From: Mucidula mucida
Lineage: Eukaryota; Basidiomycota; Agaricomycetes; Agaricales; Physalacriaceae
Reading direction: 5' to 3'
NCBI GenBank assembly: GCA_015501055.1
Contig: JADNYV010000010.1
Span: forward strand, 434,001-498,000
DNA length: 64,000 nucleotides
Shown here in pieces: positions 11,679 to 23,433 of the stretch (the stretch's first letter is position 1; every line of letters begins with the position of its first letter). The notes under the pieces were generated by a model that worked only from the letters and a program-made list of their open reading frames with translations, was not told the DNA's origin and made no database searches. The translations under genes and the position numbers were made by a program.

Positions 11679-12850
11679 TCTGATGAAAAATCTTTTTTTG
11701 GGAGGGGATTTAACTCTTCTGTGCCATGCCAACGCTGAACGGGGATATGCATTGTCTTTCCTTGCTGAAGGTACAGTGTCTTTTAATCCTTCTCTGAGTC
11801 CTCATTGCACCTTAAACTAAGTATTAAAGTAGTCTTATTTCTTGTCAGCTTCTATTGCCTATATAGCCTCACAGTAAATGGTGCATATGATCTGGAATTT
11901 GGAGACACTTCCTTTATTTTTATTCATCTGTTCTAGAATGCTACCAGCCTTCTTCTTCATGCTGCATATATGGGTCCAGTGTTCCTCTTGTTAACCCCAA
12001 TTCATGTCAGGAACACCGAAATGACCACAGAGACTGTCTTCTTCCTTTCTTATCATAAGCTATGAGCTACAGAGGATGAGGAGAACGGGGGGTGGAGAGA
12101 GCAAGCACTTTTTAATGAGAAGTTGAGTTGTCCTAAATGCCCCCGGACCCACTGCCCGAGTCTATTACCGCAACTAGCAAGTTGCAACTAACACTGCTCA
12201 TTTCCTAAACGCTAGTTGGCAAAGACTCTGTTCGTGCATATGTAGTCTAGAAGGTTCTTGCTGCTATTTATCTGGTGATATTACATGCAAATCTTTTGTG
12301 TACGCGCAAAGCTTCCTCTTTTACTGCGCCATCTCAGGCCCGCGTCAAAATCTCCTTCCAAATTGATTGAGCCAAGGAATAAGCAAGCCGGAATCGCCAA
12401 GAGGTTATCTGTCCCACTATAAGAACAAAATGCCAACTTTTTTGCTTGTCCAAATGAAGAAAAAGTGATGTAGCCTTGTCTCCTTCAATAGCCCAAACCG
12501 TAGAATGAGTTACCCTAGTCACACAGAACTGTGCCCTGTGTGCTCGCATCCACTCACAATTTGCTCATAATGCAGCCAAATCCTGGAAATCAAGGACAGA
12601 ATCACAAATTTGCGTGACCAATGGTGGGTGAGGAGGTGAGCTCTGCATTGCTTGGTCTCCACTGTCATGGTAAGTAAAAGATATTGGGTTCAGAGTTACG
12701 CCTCCAATGGGGGCACAAATAGTCTATGAGGCACGCGCCACTATGCATGTCAGTGTTTCAAATATTTTGCTCATGTGAAATATACCCAACTTTCTTGTGA
12801 ACCCTCTTCTTGATGAGGTATGATTCAAATAACCGTACTTTGAGTGGCCG
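11679..12850. other. no gene; scattered tRNA-like motifs
   Basis: No supported coding sequence. Box A-like TAGTCTAGAAGG at about 12243, and a box B-like GGGTTCAGAGTTACGCC followed by AATAGTCTATGAGG at about 12690-12735, resemble the tRNA-like repeats elsewhere in the window. Confidence 0.4.
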
Positions 12851-14440
12851 TACTAACTGAGAGGTTAATTCATCTCATTTACACTAGGCCGGATTCTGGT
12901 GGTCACTGGGAACAGAGTGAGCTCATAGCTGGCACAACTTTGCTCCGGCACAACATCCTTAGCGGTGGCGGCGGCAGTTAGAAAAGTTGTTTCTGAGGAG
13001 TCGCCATCAACATTGGATCCGTCAAAACTGAGAGCCGTGCTGTGGGTGTCGAATGCCTTGGAAGCAGGTGTCAAATTAAGCTCCTACAAGTTAATGCCTC
13101 TTGGTCTCTGTCATCATCTAAAGAAGTTGCTACTGTTTAGAATTCAGAAGAGGTCAGAGAGTCCACGCATAAACTTAGGCGGCTACGGCCGGAGGGACAT
13201 GCGCTGGAAGGATTGCAAGCACAGTGAAACCAGACAAGGCTTCATCTCATCCACTGGGTGTGCAGCTTGATTGACATGCTGACTGCAGTGCTAAATTCTT
13301 GAGTCAGCTGTGTGTGGGGCAATGAGATGATGGACGTACATGACTGAACATGGCCTTGCCCGCCTTCAACAACTTATTCAGGTGAGGAGCGCGCTCAAGC
13401 GCACATCTAGGCTAATAGTATACCCGCCCAATCAACCTGATTCTAAATAAAGCAGCGCATGAGTATACAAAAGGAGGATGGGGCGACTTAGATGTTGGGA
13501 GGAAAGAGGAATCTTGCTGCAGGCATATATGTCGTTCTGCATGTCATAGATGGAAGCCCTGTGAAGACTCATGAGATATCTACTAGAACACTGAAGAACA
13601 AAAGCTGTCACGCACCTTTAGCAAGTCAAACAAGACACCATCCCAGAACATCAGGCGTGTAGCTAGCCCATTCCTGAGACTTCATCAGCACCCAACTCGT
13701 CCTGTATCCCTCGCGCGTGCATGTTGTATCAAATCTGGCGCAGCGTTAAAACCAAGACAAAGTCAAGGTCAAAGGGTGCGTACGTGGTGAGATGTCCTCA
13801 GAGATTGTGCCACACACCAATCATCCTAGAGAGGCCTCAAAACAAGCGGTGACACGGGTGGCATTGATTTCCCCAGGCAAGGAGACCTGCCCAAACCGGA
13901 TGGAGGGCAAAGCTGGTCCAACATGGCAATGGGAGCGGGCAGTCCTGGGCCTCATAGCCTTCCGCGTTCAATAAATTGCCACGCGGAGTTTGGAATGGAT
14001 GAGTTGATGTGTTTGAATATACATCCATGCTATCTTGTGTTGCCCACAGAATGCCTTCAAGTGATATATGGCATCATGACCGCTGCACTGAGATTGTTTG
14101 TTGGTCTGACAATAGATCTAATTTGTGAGATAGCAAGACTTACCGGAGGATGGAGAATTGTTTCAATTTGTACGTAGTCGGTATCCTTACTTGTCTCCCA
14201 AGAAATTTGTGAGACGCTGCTCCAAATGCTTGTAGCAAGCAGTGATGATGATGGCACAAAGGAGAGCCTAGTCAATTGCCGCGCCTTTTCAGTGTACTCC
14301 CATCATCATTGTCTCACTGTACACGGACAACTAGGAAAATTATCTAAAAATGGGGTTGTTCTCAAGGATATTGTACTACATATCTCATGTACTCATAACC
14401 ATATTGCAGATGTCCATTGTTTCACAATGTAGACTAGGCT
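12850..14440 (-). repeat. degenerate dispersed repeat, copy 2
   Basis: Same orientation as copy 1 (880-3520). It shares the landmark series gtactttgag, gctcatagct, the ccgcgttaaa-like and gtgcgtacg tracts, and the stretch before the ccatattgcagat near 14400. It is more diverged and interrupted than copies 1 and 4. It contains no open gene. Confidence 0.45.
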
Positions 14441-15269
14441 TTAAAATAACAATGTAGATGGCTCTCAATAATTGTGCTCTATACCCGTATAACTAAGGAT
14501 ACCGCAAACTCTCTGCACACAAGTGTTTCCTGACGGCCAAACCCAACAATGCTCTCAATCTCAAGGCCGCTATGACTAGGATTCAGTTCGACACCCCACA
14601 TGTCGGTAAAGTGACCCTACGCCGTGCATAATTCTGCCTTGATGACCTTCTTCCCAACTGTGGGCGCCTCGTCTATTCAAAGAGGGCGCCGTAATTGCAT
14701 TGTGCGGTTCTTTCACTGTTCCCGCAGTTTCCCTCATATTCAAGCTTCCTCAGCGGGCTACATGCTCTTCTTAGTGAAGCATTAGGGAAGCAAGGTTTAA
14801 CATTGAACTCTGCTCATGCCCAATCTTTCGTCACACTTATATACTCACTGGTTTAGAACTCATTCTTCTCCACATTGTGTGCTTGTTTTCTCTTCCTCAC
14901 TTTAGGTTCTTCATCCTGCATTGGGAAACCACTTTGTTCTTTCCTGTGTCTCCATTCCGCAGCGCTCTTCCTCGCACTGAGAGCCGGAATTCTGTTCATC
15001 CTGTCTTCTTCACTTCATGGCTAAATCCAATGTTACTTGAGTGGGAAAAGTCTTGTGCGCGCCCAAAGATAACAGTAGATACTGTCATTGCAGTGCACCC
15101 TCCTACTTTGCACTGACATTCCTGCTGTGGAGATTTTAGCATGTCGACTGCCTACACAGCGGCAGAGGTGCAGCGGTTGGATTACCTTGCGCTATCCAAA
15201 AGGATTTAATTGTATTTTTGGTCCTAGTGACAGTTGTGCTGACGGGACATATTATGTCCCCGTCTAGTA
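14441..15269. other. no gene; tRNA-like motifs
   Basis: No supported coding sequence. A box A-like stretch (GAGGTGCAGCGGTTGG, about 15165) resembles the AGGTAGTACAGCGGTTGG at about 5130. Confidence 0.35.
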
Positions 15270-15692
15270 CAGCTGTTTCCAAAATTCTTGGACCGATCAA
15301 AAAGTGTCCCAAATAAATCACAAAAATAAAACAATTCCTCCAATTCCTCCAAGCATAGTAAGCAACAGGGGAACAGTCAGACATTTTTTCAGACATATTC
15401 AAGCATCATCTTACTAAAGAGCAGTGGCATTTGCGCCGTGCTAAGGTAGCTGTTCAAGTTCTGCAGTGATCGGCTGCACTTGGAGGACCCTGATATCAAA
15501 CAACATGTTTCCTTTGGAATCCTTTCTCTGTGCGGCCTCTCTCTAGTGGTCAAGAGAAGCATTATTTATTGAAATGTAGTCTCTTGAAAGCTAGTGGGAG
15601 CCAGATGTAGTTTGGGAATTATAGGAATTGTTTGATTTTTTTGAGTTGATTCAAGCACTTTTTGATCGGTCCAAGAATTTTGGAAACAGCTG
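15270..15692. mobile_element. Tc1/mariner-type MITE, copy 1
   Basis: 423 bp with inverted ends CAGCTGTTTCCAAAATTCTT and its complement, flanked by TA on both sides (15268-15269, 15693-15694). A second copy at 57379-57800 has the same ends, size and internal landmarks (aaataaatcacaaaaataaaa vs aaataaatcacgaaaataaaa). No transposase is encoded. The TA duplication and terminal design fit a non-autonomous Tc1/mariner-class element. Confidence 0.85.
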
Positions 15693-16124
15693 TACATTAT
15701 TGTTCCTCATATGTCTTTTGATATTTCCTCAACTAAGCTTATACTTTCTATGTTTAGTTTCTGCCGCCCATGTAGCCTAACAGTACATAGAGCGCATAGA
15801 GTGACAATGAAGCTTTTTAGTTCTAGTGCATCAAAACACTCTTCCCTTTCTACCATCCTCCATCTAGTTGCACTCATCTTTTCACTCCTTATGTAGCACA
15901 CTTCCCTCTTAAGAATGCTAAACCAAATTTTGCAGACAGTTTTCTTCTCTCCTTACTATGAACGGGCTACGAGCAACTAGCTACAAAGAACAAGGATGCC
16001 AAGGGAGCGGTTGGCACGCGCACTTTGGAGAAGAGGGCACAGTGTCACCTAAACGCCATTGCACTTTCCTCGCTTGTGGACCTTTGTGGCCCGAGCTTAT
16101 TGCTGCCTGTCACTTGTATTTTAT

Positions 16125-16292
16125 AGGAAACAGTAGTCTAGTGGTTACTTTCCCAGTAGCCCACTCCATTGAAGTTTTTTACAGGTCTGAATTACTACAG
16201 ACTGACAGATGGTGGCGTGCTCATTGCGCCTCGCGCCTTTTCTTCCTTCCTCTGCTTAGTATCCGGCTTAGCAAGTCTTTTTTTGCAAGGTA
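16125..16292 (+). repeat. tRNA-like SINE-like unit, copy 3 (short)
   Basis: Contains GAAACAGTAGTCTAGTGGTTACTT and the ttcttccttcctctgctta tract seen at 5709 and 6532, ending near the left end of the inverted-repeat element at 16319. Confidence 0.45.
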
Positions 16293-16318
16293 GGCCAGCA
16301 TGGCTAGCCTATGCAATA

Positions 16319-17248
16319 CAGAGGTTCCAAAAATTCTTGTCCGTGCTACTAAACACACCAAACAATTCAAACAATTCAAAATTTGATGAAATAGCATTAA
16401 CTTATGAGCAACAAAAGATGGACTAGTTGGAAGCAGTGTGGAGGGGTAGAACAAGGTATAAGGCTGGTGCAAAAAGTCAGCGGCAAGAACAAGTATGGAC
16501 TAATTGCATGCTTCTACATTGGTCTCCCTATGCCTCAAGGTCACTTGGACATCTGTGAGAGAACCTGAGATTGAGGATGCCTATATATGAGCAATTATGC
16601 TCTCATGGTAAATTGTCGTGCACGGGCAGGCATTATGCGGCCAAGGGCACACTTGGCAAGCCTCCGACACCATCTCCATTCAATTTCTACAGGGGGGAAA
16701 TTGTTAAAACAATGGCAACAGAGCAAAAGTTGCTGGGAGGTGGAGTTAGAGTTGAACTGTAGCAATGCTCCTAGTCAATGCTTCTTGCAGAGATACGGCA
16801 GAAGGCAGTCAACACAAGGAGGTCAATGATAAATGAAATCTTGAGGAGGTTGTCCCACTGCCAGGCGACATCCTGGAAGATCACGATAAACGGAACAGTA
16901 TGGTGCACTGGCTAGCACCTAAAACGTTCTAAAACCAGTGCTCTTCAATCCAACAACCTCCAGGACACGCTTCAAGTCCATCTAATCCCGCCTACTTGTC
17001 TTTGGGAACCAGTAAATTAGGCCTTGATGCCGAAGAGCAAGCCCAGACAAAGGAGGTCAAATGGATGCTAGCAGTAAATTAGAGCAAGAGATACAATTAT
17101 GCTCAACATTAAGATCCTATAGCTCATGTAGCAATGCTCTGAAGCTGATTCGAGATGTAGAAGGATTTTATTCCATTTACTGACTTTTCCAATTGTTTGA
17201 TTTGTTTGGCGTGTTTGGCTGCGCGGACAAGAATTTCCGGAACCTCTA
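16319..17248. mobile_element. inverted-repeat element, probably mariner-type, about 930 bp
   Basis: The left end reads CAGAGGTTCCAAAAATTCTT and the right end, inverted, TAGAGGTTCCGGAAATTCTT. Similarity continues inward for about 50 bp (CACACCAAACAATTCAAAC vs CACGCCAAACAAATCAAAC). TA flanks both ends (16317-16318 and 17249-17250). The interior holds no recognisable transposase. The AAATTCTTG core resembles that of the 15270 MITE, so the two may share a mobilising family. Confidence 0.7.
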
Positions 17249-17250
17249 TA

Positions 17251-19313
17251 GGCAATACAAGTTTTTTTTGTCCCAGTAAGTATGTTTGCAGTTCATTTCT
17301 CAAACAAGAATGTATATGATGCTTTGGCCTGTCATTGTTGCGGTCTGTGACTTATGTATGCAATGCTAGTCAGTCTAACCTAGTGGTTGAACAGGTTGTC
17401 AGGGATGTAGACACATTTTTATTTGGCATATACTTGCCGTTGAGAGGCTCCTCCCCTTGTACATGTGCCACCATATGTAAGTCCGGGCCTACTTCATTTT
17501 CCTCCAACTCCTGAGTCCATCTCCACAATGTGGACCCGGCGACAACTCCATTCGCGCAGAGGAGCGACATGAATCTCCTTGAGAAGGATGCGCAAATTTT
17601 TTACATATGCAAAAGACGCCCGGCTTTACTTGTGCTTCTTCTTCTTCCATTCCATCATCCTCATGCAAGTCTTCTTGAGCTCAGGACATGGAGAACTTGT
17701 GTGCTTCAAAAAACGCAGGAGGACCGTCCTTTCAGTGGCCGGGCTAGCTCAGTGAGTAGCTATTTGTCCCACCAGTCCTGTACAATACAAGAATCCAACT
17801 TTTTTACGGACTGTGTCATTCGCGCGCTGCTTGTCCGCGTCCCCCCACAGAGCGGCTTTGAACTTGGGAATACAAAGGGCGGAAATACAGCAAGCACATA
17901 GCTAGGGTTACTAACTTCATTGGCAAGGACAGTGCTGGGAGAGTTGCGCCATGGAGAACCCTTCCGAATTCCGCCTGCTTGGAATTCAAAGTTACGACTC
18001 CATTCGTGGCCCAGGTAGTCTAGGAAGTTGTTCCTTTTGCTTGCAATCCTCCACTGACTGTGTACGGGTAGCCGGTGTGGCCTAATGGTACATTACTGAG
18101 CTCTGAAAGGAGGGAAATATGACGAGCCTCCCCTACAACTTTTTGGTAAGCTCCCATTTTTTTCCTATGCAAGAGCTCCTTGTTTTTAATGGAACAATCT
18201 CTTGACATGGTTGTAGAGGCTTGTTTCTCTGCGGAGCTTGTTAGTGGTGGGCCGTCACTATCTATCTTGGATGCAAGTTTCTTCCTTGCCCTTGCAATCC
18301 TAGCGCAAAACTCCTACTAATTCCGTCTTTTCATAAAAGGTGTGTGTCGCCCATATAGCCTAACGGTATCTATGGTGCGTCTCTCCAGCATTCCAAGATT
18401 TCAACTTTTTCGTCCCCTTGCTACGCTCTCGCGATTTGCTTGGAAGAGAACCGCAGATCTAAAGACGAGATCGGCCCCATAGGCGTACAGATCGGCCTCG
18501 AAAGGTGTACGGGAAGGCGCTTTTTACGCTCATACCTACTGCATACCGTCTTCCATATTCGCTGTGAAGAAGGAGGGGAGGATCAAATGGAAATGTAGAG
18601 CCCATTCTCATCAGAAACTACTGACTAGTCAACGAGTCCTTGCGTTTGCAGTACGGCGGCTTCTTGTTCTGTCTTCCTAAGCCCTTGAATGCATGTAGTG
18701 CTGTAGCTGACCGGCTACTTTGCTAGCGTAACTGGTACCCTCCCCTTTTTGCGGTCTTAGCCGCTGTACAGTGTAAAGAAATCTGATTGTCAACCCATGT
18801 AATATAAGCGAGAGAGGTTGACCTAGCGGTTGGGCTGCAGCTCTTGGATGGAGCTGAGAAATCGTGCTGTTTTTGCCTGGTTTTCCCGTGACGACCAAGG
18901 AGGACGAGTCTTGGCGTAGTTTAGGGAAAAGGATGATACTGGGAATCGATGACGCTTGCAATCGAACCCGTTAGCATGCGTGCTGGGAATGGGGGCAATA
19001 TCATCAGGGGGGGGGTATGAACGGAGCATTGCCAGTATTATGGCTGCCTTTGCTGATAGGGCAATGGTGAGTAACAGACGAACGTGTCAGTAATACCGGA
19101 TCGGGAGTTCAGACACTCTTTCCTTCCACCAATATCACCATACCCTCTTGAACTGGCAGCTTTTATGAATACGGCGCATAAGCTTACTGCGGCGACAATA
19201 CTCCTGGACTTTGACATTTCTCAGTGTTCTTGCCTCTTATACTTTCTTTCCTGGTGGACGAGACTTCGTGATCTTGCTTATCCTGGACCGCTTGGTTCAA
19301 AGGAACACCGGAT
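17251..19313. other. gene-poor, dense in tRNA-like box A motifs
   Basis: No supported gene. Box A-like motifs occur about every 300-400 bp: CTAACCTAGTGGTTGAAC (17377), GGGCTAGCTCAGTGAGTAG (17741), AGGTAGTCTAGGAAGTTG (18012), TGTGGCCTAATGGTAC (18076), ATAGCCTAACGGTATC (18354) and GTTGACCTAGCGGTTGGG (18818). Most lack a good box B at tRNA spacing, so I do not call them tRNA genes. Confidence 0.5.
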
Positions 19314-22300
19314 TCACGGGGACGTTCTACTATGTCGACCTGGGTCTGCAGTCTGAGCGCCGCCTGATTCGTACAAGAAGCATTGGGAGGATTGAGGACT
19401 GAGGATGTCAAGTTGAGGGGAACGGCTGTGAAGGTTATGGACGGGAGTAGTGATTTTGTCTAGGATGCGGATGGGATTGCGTACTAGTACTATGCATTCA
19501 ACATTGCATTTTTTGTTTAGTTCAAGTTGAGGCCACCAAAGAACTTCATCGTCGATAAGAGGTCCAGGATAAGGAACATTGGGTAGAGGGGACTTGCAGA
19601 AAACCCAAGAGCTCTCAAAGCATTCTTCTGATGATTCAGATATTGCATATTTGCAGTAATGCCACTGTACGTCTGCATCAAACGAAGCATAATTCAATGC
19701 GCCGGCAGCCAAGGTCTCGGAAAGTCGAACCAATTTTTGGGACGTCTTCTTAGGAAGTGCCTTCAGTCGCACGCTCCCTTTGAAATCCCAGTCAGTCCAC
19801 AAGAAATCATCGCAAAGTCAAAACACTAACCAATTAACAGTGCCGGCTTCTCAGTCCATCCGAGGAGTTTCCGAAGAACAGGTTGTTCGCACATGTATTG
19901 ACAAACACCGTCCCCCGCTCGAATCCATTCCCCTTTCTCGTCCTGCCACCAACCTCCGATCAGTCGGTGCTTCAGACCTTCCTGATCTGCGAGCTGGAGA
20001 GCAATGTTGCGGCTCGGGGCAAGATGATTGGACAGTATCGAGCAGTAACGGAATACTGCATTAAAGCATTCATAGATCTCCGTCGCAACTCCCACAAGTG
20101 GCCCGAAGGACGTGATATCATCTGGGATATGTGCAAGCAAATGCAGCTTGATTTTTGTGATCATCTTTGAGGGATCGAGTTTCGCAAAGGTGTCAAGCAC
20201 ATTCGCAACAGCAACTTTGATGTCCGCCTGTCATGGATTGCCATTAGCAACTACATCGCGGGAAGGAATCTGTACACACCAAGTACTCCTGCAAGTTACG
20301 GATCTCGGGAAACCATAAGAGTGCCGACAGCTCTCCAACAGCTCTCCAGATTGAAAACTGCTCCTCCAAGACGATGCCGCGGACATGAAATATATTTGTC
20401 TGAGCAAGAATCTTAAACTGAGTACCGATTAGCGAACCCGCATACTGCATGATATAGTTGGCGCGGATTGCATGAATACTGAGACCATCAGTCTCTGTGG
20501 CTTGAAGACGGTGCGAATAGGTCAGCTTTTGCGTCGCCGAGAAGGAGGTATGAGTATTATGCCAAATGTACTTGATGATTCCGAGGAGAATTGTGTGTAA
20601 GATCTTGACGGGTGTGTCCTTGGTGGGATCAAAGCCTGTATGGAGCTGTGAGCATGGTATTTGCAGCTGGAGCGAAATGCTATACCGTCTGTTGTTAAAA
20701 ATCCACTATAAATCTTGTCTCGGTTATCCATTACCCATTGAATCAGGTCGGCCTTGATCTCCTCCGGTGTCTTAGTATTCTTGGGGTCACTTTTCGTAGC
20801 GTGGAACCGAGAAATGAGGTCCTGAATCCAGTGCTGTGCATATGCATCTTTGATGCCCGTTGCGGACTGGGAGTCCTTCACGTGTTGAGCGACACTGGAA
20901 CAAGCGAGGTGAAGCTGCTTTTTGAGCTCACAGATGATCTCATCTTTCGAACGAGGAGTACCGGACTACAGGAGGATAAGCAATAAGCAACATTGGAAGA
21001 CTGCCAATACCTCAAATAATGCATGGTAACCTTCGTCCTCCTGTTTCTCTGCTTGAGTACCACCAACCTCACACTTGCGGCATGGAAAGTTTCCTTTTGC
21101 ACCGATACTTGCAGCGATCTCGCTCTGCATCGGATTATCAGAGGGTTCAACCATGTTCTGGAGCGAAAACCGTGTTGTCTGTCCTGAGACTCCATCCCGT
21201 ACTTTTACCGGTTCACGCTGTGTAGATCTGGTCATAAGTTAGGGATTAAAGCAATCAAAACAAGGAATCATAGCTTACTCAACAATCTCCTTAAACTTGC
21301 CGTACTGCTCCGTTGTAGAGGCATGTGGGGACGAGGAGACAAAGTGAACATGAAACTCTTGTTGAAGAAGCTGCCGAGGGAGATTTCGATGTGTCATGTA
21401 TACGTTCCAGTGTTTATTCCACTGCTTGGTTCGATTTCCAGAGACATCATCACTAAAATACTCCACAAAGGAAGTATAAAGGGGATCTCCTTCGGCCAGT
21501 GCACGCTTTGGGTTAGGCATCTTCACGGAGAGGTCAGCACATGAGTCGGCCCATTTGGGCAGGCCGCCGTTATGCTCGAGGTCAAGATAGTTACGCAACA
21601 GTTCAGATGCCTTGATAAGCGTTGTAGACTCTTTATTGAGTACAGTTGCGAAGCCCTAGGAGAAGTCAGTGCTGTAGTACAATCATCTGAATGAAATACA
21701 TACACTGTCATCGATCTCAACAATCAATACGTCCGCATATACCTCTTGCAAGAAGGTCACCCAGCGCTTTGGTATGACATACCGACCATCCTTCATTCGA
21801 GCCAGTTCATTCACGTAGAAGTGAGCGCTTCGACCCTCGTACATCGGACTCAAGAGATCACAGTCCATATCCTTCCGCCATTTCTGGGCATGCCAGATTT
21901 CACGTATCACCCCATCTTCGGGGATCTCTGGATAGATGCGGATATGTTTCCGCACCTCGGGTGATGCCCAATCCTGTGTATTTTGAGTCTCTCATAGATA
22001 AAATCATTGATTCAACGTGACATACCTGCGCGATAAGGTGCCGGGGATCATTGATGTAAAAGACGTTCCCAAAATGAGACTTAGCTAGGATTGTTGGTAT
22101 CCCAGACCTGCTACAAATACTCTTCTGAATGTCGCGTAAATGGTCAAATGACGGGACATCTGGGGCCCCAAGTTCTCTCAGAATCCACAAGAATACACGC
22201 ATTAAGGAGTTTGAGATTCGCAGTCGCGGTAGATTGTCCAGAGTATCTAGTAAAAACATCTTGAATGGACTATTAGAATTTGGATCGGAAAAACTGTGTA

Positions 22301-23059
22301 TGAATGGCGACTTACCATCTTGGAATCATATGGGTAGAACACCTCATTACGCGATGGAAGAGAAGACGCGCTCGGTTCCAAAGTGGGAACTTCTGACCAA
22401 AATGGAACAAAGTCAGGTGCATGTTATCTTCAACGTAAACCATCATCAACATACTTGCTGTCTCTAGGATTTCTGCAAACAGGGCATCTTCCTGGTCCTC
22501 TGTCGTCTCCAGCGGCTCTCCACTATGGAGACCCAGTGCATCTGCCATAGCGTGCATGTTCCATAAGCCACGATGTTCGAACTCGCGATCTAGGCACTCG
22601 GACTGTGCATCCAAGATCTCATTGTTGGTCGGATGGAGGGTAAAGTCATCGACAGAAAACTTGTATGCGTCCAGTTGATCCATATCAATACGCGCATTAA
22701 CATGTGGTTCAGATCGTATGCGTGCATTGACAGCGGTTATGGCTGAAAGTTGCAAAGGTTGCTGCCGCTGTTGTCGCGCTTGCTCTCTCGCCGCATTTAT
22801 GCGCTGCAGATTCTCGTATCTCTCTGCTGCAGCATGGTGTTGATCACCATTAACATGTGAAGTCGCACTGCTCCGGAGGATCCACGACTTAGCAGAAAGA
22901 GGAGGGAAAGGCTGAGTGTTTCCGTGACAGATTGTGCAAAGAACTTTGGAGTCTGTTGTGTCCTCCACAAAGACTGAAGAGTTTACTTGTGTGAGTCTAA
23001 ATTCTGCGTCAAGTTCTTCTCGTTAACTCACAATTTGGCAGAGCTTTCTTAGGTGGCAT
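19314..23059 (-). CDS. large 11-exon protein with N-terminal zinc-finger-like motif, probably transposon-associated
   Basis: Start ATG at 23059 (MPPKKALPN). My exons, 5' to 3', are 23059-23032, 22973-22455, 22392-22316, 22259-22026, 21973-21704, 21655-21279, 21227-21011, 20965-20686, 20635-20280, 20227-19831 and 19777-19314. All junctions are GT..AG and keep phase, giving 1072 aa. The N terminus has a CxxC...HxxxxxH zinc-finger-like pattern (CTICHG ... SHVNGDQHH), as in BED-type DNA-binding modules. Later blocks include [36 protein letters not shown] with CRKC, and [15 protein letters not shown] then [12 protein letters not shown] recall this arrangement as a widely repeated agaricomycete family; membership in a particular transposase class is not established. 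The last about 90 residues look less conserved, so the true 3' end may differ. It is divergent to the gene at 23434, 374 bp away. Confidence 0.7.
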
Positions 23060-23433
23060 TTTGTCAAGCAGTTCACGCGTCAGTCACAATCGCGTGACCT
23101 CCGTGACTTTTCGCGCAAGAACGCTGTTTTGCGCCTTCCTCTGCACCTGGATATAAGATACTCAGCTAGAGAGTGTATTCTGTATATATAAACATAATCT
23201 AGTACTAGGTTTATCTTAGAACACACTCCTCCAAGCTCGGTGGTGCGAAGATTTGGTGAATTGAGGGGGAGACCCACATGATTCCAAGATCTCGAGACCT
23301 CGGGTTCGATTCTGCAATCGACCATTTCTCAAAATTCAACCTCGACCATCCGGCCTACCCTACACAGCCCAGCACGAATCGGGCGATAACAGGGGCCTCA
23401 TTGCCATTTTTTTCTTGCCTTTCAACCACCACC
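23060..23433. promoter_or_regulatory. shared divergent intergenic region
   Basis: The 374 bp between two divergent starts hold a TATATATAAA tract near 23180 and a second ATATAAGA near 23150, usable on either strand. They also hold a box B-like GGGTTCGATTCT at about 23301. A bidirectional promoter is inferred from position only. Confidence 0.4.

Noticed and set aside
6836..11683. TCTGA as a 5-bp target duplication of the gypsy element
   Set aside because: On the left it lies five bases away from the LTR edge, so it is not adjacent as required.
18076..18140. Possible tRNA gene starting at TGTGGCCTAATGG
   Set aside because: No acceptor-stem pairing and no box B at tRNA distance; kept only as a tRNA-like motif.
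23301..23320. Box B-like GGGTTCGATTCTGCAATC as part of a tRNA gene
   Set aside because: No matching box A or cloverleaf upstream; it falls between two protein-gene starts.
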